Source: Porifericola rhodea (GTDB lineage Bacteria; Bacteroidota; Bacteroidia; Cytophagales; Cyclobacteriaceae). Taken from it: a stretch of DNA of 64,000 bases. Numbering within the stretch: the stretch's first letter is position 1; each line of letters begins with the position of its first letter. Positions 59,963 through 64,000 of this stretch are shown in pieces. Where the stretch lies: assembly GCF_030506305.1 (NCBI RefSeq), contig NZ_CP119421.1, forward strand, positions 2,085,501 through 2,149,500, read 5' to 3'. The translations under genes were made by a program, and so were the position numbers. Below the pieces are notes generated by a model. The model saw only the letters and a program-made list of their open reading frames with translations, was not told the origin of the DNA and ran no database searches.

Positions 59963-60619
59963 ATGAAGTATCTATGGATTGTAGCGCTTTTTCTCTTTAC
60001 GATGACTGCAGTGCCTGAAGTGGTACAAGCTCAGGAGCTGTCTAAGAAAGAAAGAAAACGTCTTAAGAAAGAGCAAAAGCGCAAACTGAAAGAACTTAAG
60101 AAAATGAATCCGGCTGATTTCGATAAAATGCGAGAACAGCAGGAAGAGTTTAAAAGACAGGCCTCTGAGCTGCAAAGTGAAGTTACTTCACTTAAAAATC
60201 AGTCAGAAAGCAAAGACTCTGAAATTCGGCAGCTGAAAGATCAGACGCGTCGCCTGGAGAAGCAGCTCAATGAAGCTAAAGCTGCTCTTGAAGCAAAGCC
60301 TGAAGTAGAGCAGAATGTGCCTCTATCCAATGCCTACGACGAAGGCTTGATATTTAGAGTGCAAATTGGAGCTTACCGTGACAAAAACCTGGAGCAGTAT
60401 CTGGACACCAGTGAAAATTTTAATGGTGAAACAGATGAGCAGGGACTTCAGATTTATACGCTTGGTAACTTTAGAGATTACTGGGAGGCTGACAAGTTTA
60501 AAAAGTATTTGAGAGCTATGGGCGTAGAAGATGCGTGGATTGTTCCTTACCGCGATGGTACACGTGTGCCTATCAAAGATGTGCTTGAAGATTTGCGCAG
60601 TAATCAGAGCAGCGAATAG
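59963..60619 (+). CDS. Exported coiled-coil protein with SPOR-like C-terminus
   Basis: Encodes 218 residues. A signal peptide (MKYLWIVALFLFTMTAVPEV, cut near AQ at 23-24) precedes a long charged coiled coil (about 25-110) with Lys/Glu repeats. The C-terminal part (about 128-205) is SPOR-like: IFRVQIGAYRDKNLEQYL, then GLQIYTLGNFRDYWEADKFK and KYLRAMGVEDAWIVPYRDG. SPOR domains bind glycan strands lacking stem peptides, so an envelope role is likely. Pipelines often label such genes Ezrin/radixin/moesin, which is only the coil. Confidence 0.85.
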   Translation: MKYLWIVALFLFTMTAVPEVVQAQELSKKERKRLKKEQKRKLKELKKMNPADFDKMREQQEEFKRQASELQSEVTSLKNQSESKDSEIRQLKDQTRRLEKQLNEAKAALEAKPEVEQNVPLSNAYDEGLIFRVQIGAYRDKNLEQYLDTSENFNGETDEQGLQIYTLGNFRDYWEADKFKKYLRAMGVEDAWIVPYRDGTRVPIKDVLEDLRSNQSSE

Positions 60620-60647
60620 CAGTTCTTATAGAAAAATCCATTCTGAG

Positions 60648-60680
60648 AGCGTATGTCAACTATTGGCATACGCTTTTTTT
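60648..60680 (+). terminator. Terminator after the SPOR-like gene
   Basis: AGCGTATG/CATACGCT stem with a CAA/TTG inner pair, then seven T. Confidence 0.9.
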
Positions 60681-60747
60681 GTGTTGTATTATTGCACAAG
60701 GTTCGTCATCTTTATAAAATCAAATCAAACAAACCTCTACCTAAGAC

Positions 60748-61317
60748 ATGAGACTACTTCCTGCCCCTATCATATACATGATGCTATGTAGCTTATTCCT
60801 CTTTCAGTCTTGTAGCGAAGATGAAGATACTCCTTCTAGAAAAGAGATGCTTACAGGCACCTGGGCTATTCAGCAAAGCGACCTTACAAATTATAGTATT
60901 AGTGTAGGCTCAATAGTTTTTAATAAAGACAATATTAAAAGCATCTTTTCTGAAGACCAGATTAGTGAATATGAGCAAATTCTCAACGCTGCTGCAGAAG
61001 ACCTCTTTCCTCAAAATTCAACAGTCACTTTTAACGAAGACAATACTCTAGGTTTTGATAATGGTGTCTCTGACCTACTGGAAGGTGAAACGTGGGCCTT
61101 ACAATCAAATGAGCAGGAGTTAAATGTATCTGTTGATGAGACTAATGTCCAGAATATAGTGTTTTCGGTAGAAGAGTTAAGCAACGAAGCTCTTTCACTT
61201 GTTCTTACTATAAGCCAAGAGGAGGTAGAAAGTCTGGGGGATTTTAACTTTGAGATTTCAGGTGTAGAGATTCAGGACTTTACTTTAGAATACACTTTCG
61301 ATTTTACAAAACAATAA
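60748..61317 (+). CDS. Lipoprotein, lipocalin-like
   Basis: Encodes 189 residues. The signal peptide ends at a lipobox LFQSC (C22) followed by SEDED, an acidic surface-export signal. The mature part starts with MLTGTWAIQQSDLTNY, the entry of lipocalin-like proteins common in Bacteroidota, and is acidic with alternating strands (NSTVTFNEDNTLGFDNG, IVFSVEELSNEALSLVLTIS). No function is evident. Twenty-one base pairs separate it from recJ. Confidence 0.75.
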   Translation: MRLLPAPIIYMMLCSLFLFQSCSEDEDTPSRKEMLTGTWAIQQSDLTNYSISVGSIVFNKDNIKSIFSEDQISEYEQILNAAAEDLFPQNSTVTFNEDNTLGFDNGVSDLLEGETWALQSNEQELNVSVDETNVQNIVFSVEELSNEALSLVLTISQEEVESLGDFNFEISGVEIQDFTLEYTFDFTKQ

Positions 61318-61338
61318 ATTTTCAAAAGTAGGGCTGTA

Positions 61339-63045
61339 ATGGAGAAGCGGTGGGTATATCAGGACTCAGCAGAAGATGAAGCTGTCCAGAAATTAGCAAA
61401 AGAGATCAATGTGAATCCTGCATTGGCTAATCTGCTAATACAGCGGGGAGTGGACAATTTTGATGAAGCAAAAACTTTTTTCAGGCCAAACCTGAAAATG
61501 TTGCATGATCCTTTCCTGATGAAGGATATGGAGCATGCAGTAAACAGGCTGATTTTGGCTATGGAGAGGAATGAGAAAATCCTGATCTATGGGGATTATG
61601 ATGTGGATGGTACCACTTCTGTAGCATTAGCCTATGGGTTTTTGCAAACTATATATGAACCTATAGAGTATTACATTCCTGATCGCTATAAAGAAGGTTA
61701 TGGTATCTCTGAAGAGGGTATACAATATGCTGCTGAAAATGATTTTTCCCTTATTATTTCGCTGGATTGTGGCATACGTGCTGTAGGCCTGATCAATGAG
61801 GCCCGGAAAAAGAATATAGATTTTATCATTTGCGATCATCACCGCCCAGGCGATCAACTGCCTCCTGCTCATGCAATTCTTAACCCTAAGCAGGTAGGTT
61901 GTAGCTATCCCTTTAAAGAGCTTTGCGGTTGTGGTGTAGGCTTCAAACTTTTGCATGGCCTGTGTATCAGGCTAAAAAACCATCAGAAAAAACTTGCTGA
62001 ATGGCTAGACTTGGTGGCTGTTGCCATAGCTGCTGATATTGTGCCTATTAATGGCGAAAACAGAATTCTTAGTTATTTTGGTTTGCAGAGGCTTAATGAG
62101 GCGGCTCGTCCTGGTCTTAAAGCCCTGGCTCAGCTTGCAGGCCTACGCAATGATATCAATATCGAGAATATTGTTTTTGGTTTTGCTCCGCGTATTAATG
62201 CTGCTGGACGTATGGAGCATGCAAAAGCTGCTGTACAACTGTTGCTTGCAGAAACGGATGAGCAGGCACTTAAAATGGCTAACGAGCTTAATGTGCAGAA
62301 CACCGAAAGACGCGGATACGATACCCATATGACGCAGGAAGCTCTGGAGATGATAGAGCAGGAAGAAAAACTGCTTCAGGCTAAAACTACAGTGCTTTTT
62401 AAAAATGACTGGCATAAAGGAGTTGTAGGAATTGTTGCGTCTCGTTGCATAGAAAAATACTACCGCCCTACCGTTATTCTTACAGAGTCACACGGTAAGG
62501 CGTCGGGCTCTGCTCGCTCGGTAGATGGTTACGATGTATATGCCGCTATAGAAGCCTGTTCAGATTTGCTAGAGCAATTTGGGGGGCATAAATATGCGGC
62601 GGGGCTTACCATGCCTGTAGAAAATGTGCCGCTGTTTCAGCAAAAATTTGAAGAGACAGTAGCCCAGTCAATTAGCGATGATCAGCTAATCCCTCTGGTA
62701 AACATAGATACTAAAATTAATCTATCAGATATTACGCCTAAATTCTATAACGTAGTAAAGCAATTTGCACCATTTGGGCCAGGGAATATGCGGCCTATTT
62801 TTATGAGCGACTATCTGATGGTATATGGGTACCCGCAAATATTAAAGGAGCAGCACCTGAAGTTTAGTGTTAGGCAGGAGGGTAGCCAGAAAGTGTATAA
62901 TGCTATTGGCTTTGGAATGGCACATTACTATGAAATAGTGCTGGAAGGCAAGCCTTTTCAGATGGCTTATAATGTAGAAGAAAACCATTACAATGGTAAT
63001 ACCAGCCTTCAACTAATGATTAGGGACATCAAACCTATGGAATAA
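61339..63045 (+). CDS. recJ: Single-stranded-DNA-specific exonuclease RecJ
   Basis: Encodes 568 residues, full length. 5'-to-3' exonuclease of recombination and mismatch repair. DHH-family motifs: IYGDYDVDGTTSVALAYGFL (motif I, near 80-99), ISLDCGIRA, IICDHHRPGDQLPPAHAILN (the DHH motif near 165-167), and the DHHA1 domain with FKNDWHKGVVGIVASRCIEK and SGSARSVDGYDVYAAIE. The OB-fold end is present. Confidence 0.96.
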   Translation: MEKRWVYQDSAEDEAVQKLAKEINVNPALANLLIQRGVDNFDEAKTFFRPNLKMLHDPFLMKDMEHAVNRLILAMERNEKILIYGDYDVDGTTSVALAYGFLQTIYEPIEYYIPDRYKEGYGISEEGIQYAAENDFSLIISLDCGIRAVGLINEARKKNIDFIICDHHRPGDQLPPAHAILNPKQVGCSYPFKELCGCGVGFKLLHGLCIRLKNHQKKLAEWLDLVAVAIAADIVPINGENRILSYFGLQRLNEAARPGLKALAQLAGLRNDINIENIVFGFAPRINAAGRMEHAKAAVQLLLAETDEQALKMANELNVQNTERRGYDTHMTQEALEMIEQEEKLLQAKTTVLFKNDWHKGVVGIVASRCIEKYYRPTVILTESHGKASGSARSVDGYDVYAAIEACSDLLEQFGGHKYAAGLTMPVENVPLFQQKFEETVAQSISDDQLIPLVNIDTKINLSDITPKFYNVVKQFAPFGPGNMRPIFMSDYLMVYGYPQILKEQHLKFSVRQEGSQKVYNAIGFGMAHYYEIVLEGKPFQMAYNVEENHYNGNTSLQLMIRDIKPME

Positions 63046-63067
63046 AAAAAGGAGCTTAATGCTCCTT
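63044..63067 (-). terminator. Terminator of murA, shared zone with recJ
   Basis: AAGGAGC/GCTCCTT stem with a 5-nt loop; on the minus strand it is followed by seven T, so it serves murA. Confidence 0.88.
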
Positions 63068-63072
63068 CTTAT

Positions 63073-64000
63073 CTAATCATTTCTTTCAATCTTAGCACCA
63101 AGTGCTCTTAATCTTTTGTCTATATACTGATAGCCTCTGTCTATCTGCTCTACATTAAAAATTGTACTTTTACCTTCGGCAGACATGGCAGCGATGAGCA
63201 AGGCTACGCCGGCACGTATATCGGGTGAAGTCATAGATATGCCTCTTAATGCCTGCTTTCTGTCCAGGCCAATTACTGTGGCACGATGCGGATCACATAA
63301 AATTACCTGCGCGCCCATATCTAAAAGCTTATCTACAAAGAAGAGACGGCTTTCAAACATTTTCTGGTGTATAAGAACTGTACCTTTTGCTTGTGTTGCT
63401 ACTACGAGTATGATACTCAACAAGTCAGGAGTAAGGCCGGGCCAGATGGCATCAGCTATTGTCATGATAGAGCCATCAATAAAAGTCTCTATCTCATAAG
63501 TTTCATTATCATATACGTGGATATCGTCACCCTCAATATCAAAATTGATTCCGAGCTTACGGAAGGTATCAGGGATAATGCCTAGCATATCTACCCGGGC
63601 ATCTTTAATTACGATATCAGAATTTGTCATGGCAGCCATTCCAATAAAGCTGCCAATTTCAATCATATCGGGCAACATCGTATGTTCAGTACCACCCAGG
63701 CTTTCTACTCCTTCTATGTGTAAAAGGTTAGAGCCTACTCCCGAAATCTTAGCTCCCATACGATTAAGCATGGCACAGAGTTGCTGTAGATAGGGTTCGC
63801 AGGCTGCATTGTATATGGTGGTTTTGCCTTTAGCCATAACTGCTGCCATTACAATATTGGCAGTGCCTGTTACGCTTGCCTCATCAAGCAGCATATATGC
63901 GCCTTGCAACTGCTTGGCTTCTACGCTATAATACTTATTAGCAGCATCGTACTGGAATTGAGCTCCAAGCTTTTGTAATCCGATGAAGTGAGTATCCAGC
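63073..64000 (-). CDS. murA: UDP-N-acetylglucosamine 1-carboxyvinyltransferase, partial
   Basis: The frame runs past the window end; the visible 309 codons correspond to about the last three quarters of MurA. It makes UDP-GlcNAc-enolpyruvate, the first committed step of peptidoglycan synthesis. The visible part opens LDTHFIGLQKLGAQF, which directly follows the catalytic-Cys loop in the family; that Cys is outside. Later come MLPDMIEIGSFIGMAAM, IWPGLTPDLLSI, SPDIRAGVALLIAAMSAEGK and QIDRGYQYIDKRLRALGAKI, with R of IDRGY the usual PEP-binding Arg. An internal ATG at 63909 is not the real start. Confidence 0.95.
   Translation of the reverse strand, partial: LDTHFIGLQKLGAQFQYDAANKYYSVEAKQLQGAYMLLDEASVTGTANIVMAAVMAKGKTTIYNAACEPYLQQLCAMLNRMGAKISGVGSNLLHIEGVESLGGTEHTMLPDMIEIGSFIGMAAMTNSDIVIKDARVDMLGIIPDTFRKLGINFDIEGDDIHVYDNETYEIETFIDGSIMTIADAIWPGLTPDLLSIILVVATQAKGTVLIHQKMFESRLFFVDKLLDMGAQVILCDPHRATVIGLDRKQALRGISMTSPDIRAGVALLIAAMSAEGKSTIFNVEQIDRGYQYIDKRLRALGAKIERND

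Noticed and set aside
63073-63909. Start of murA at the internal ATG 63909
   Set aside because: The frame continues upstream with conserved MurA sequence (LDTHFIGLQKLGA) to the window edge, so the gene is truncated by the window, not started there.

Overview
The window looks like a chromosomal segment of a member of the phylum Bacteroidota, most likely Cytophagales (taxonomy inferred from gene content and signals, not from a marker-gene search). Supporting signs are: repeated -7 boxes of the Bacteroidota form TAnnTTTG upstream of genes; almost no useful Shine-Dalgarno sequences; several TTG or GTG starts; many lipoproteins with a short SxC lipobox; and lineage-typical families (PorE-like OmpA protein, DUF5686-type outer-membrane protein, NusB with a long N-terminal extension, YtxH and DUF1573 beside YajC, and a small protein often mislabelled as an ABC transporter ATPase). 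Most of it is ordinary housekeeping DNA; only about 12-17 kb and 56.6-57.4 kb look accessory or unexplained.

Layout. 0-9 kb: tail of an unknown protein, rplS, then a minus-strand run (PRC-barrel protein, MORN-repeat protein, PIN-PhoH ATPase, AlbA/Schlafen-type protein, a MoxR-like AAA ATPase with its VWA partner, and a retropepsin-like protease with a PDZ domain). 8.6-14.4 kb: HupE/UreJ-like membrane protein, M1 peptidase, two Tat-dependent ferritin-like proteins and TatA. 14.4-17.7 kb: a decayed gene (frameshift plus stop), a small membrane protein, and GyrI-like and DinB-like proteins. 17.8-23.5 kb: M42 peptidase, a lipoprotein and a small His/Cys-bearing membrane protein, a MORN protein with a cupin, and an outer-membrane-type protein. 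23.5-31 kb: yraN, pgi, manA, lipB, a small conserved protein and a DUF5686-type protein. 31-40 kb is envelope and energy: SirB1-like protein, MlaD, N-acetylmuramoyl-L-alanine amidase, divergent lptD, an isolated nuoI-nuoJ pair, and an MsbA-like ABC exporter. 40-46.5 kb: amino-acid dehydrogenase, then the block nusB-ytxH-DUF1573-yajC-ybbR-coaE and an HNH protein. 46.5-56.5 kb: tRNA-His, an EEP-family phosphatase, pyrC, purM, a PorE-like protein, and a membrane-bound heterodisulfide-reductase-like Fe-S pair. 56.5-64 kb: tRNA-Phe, an unexplained intergenic region, an RsuA/RluB pseudouridine synthase, fumC, a coiled-coil SPOR-like protein, a lipoprotein, recJ and a partial murA.

The best candidate for something undescribed is 57131-57385. 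It holds three tandem units of about 95 bp. Each opens with the same 18-mer, TAGGTTAGGTTGTGTAGT, and is followed by a different hairpin and a T-rich tract. The hairpin stems differ in sequence but keep their pairing, so this looks like a tandem family of small RNAs or a serial attenuator. A consensus -7 box lies about 80 bp upstream. Second-tier points are the Tat substrate pair beside tatA, the MoxR-VWA pair, the detached nuoIJ pair, the membrane Hdr-like pair, and three genes whose -7 box sits so close to the start codon that the mRNA should be leaderless.
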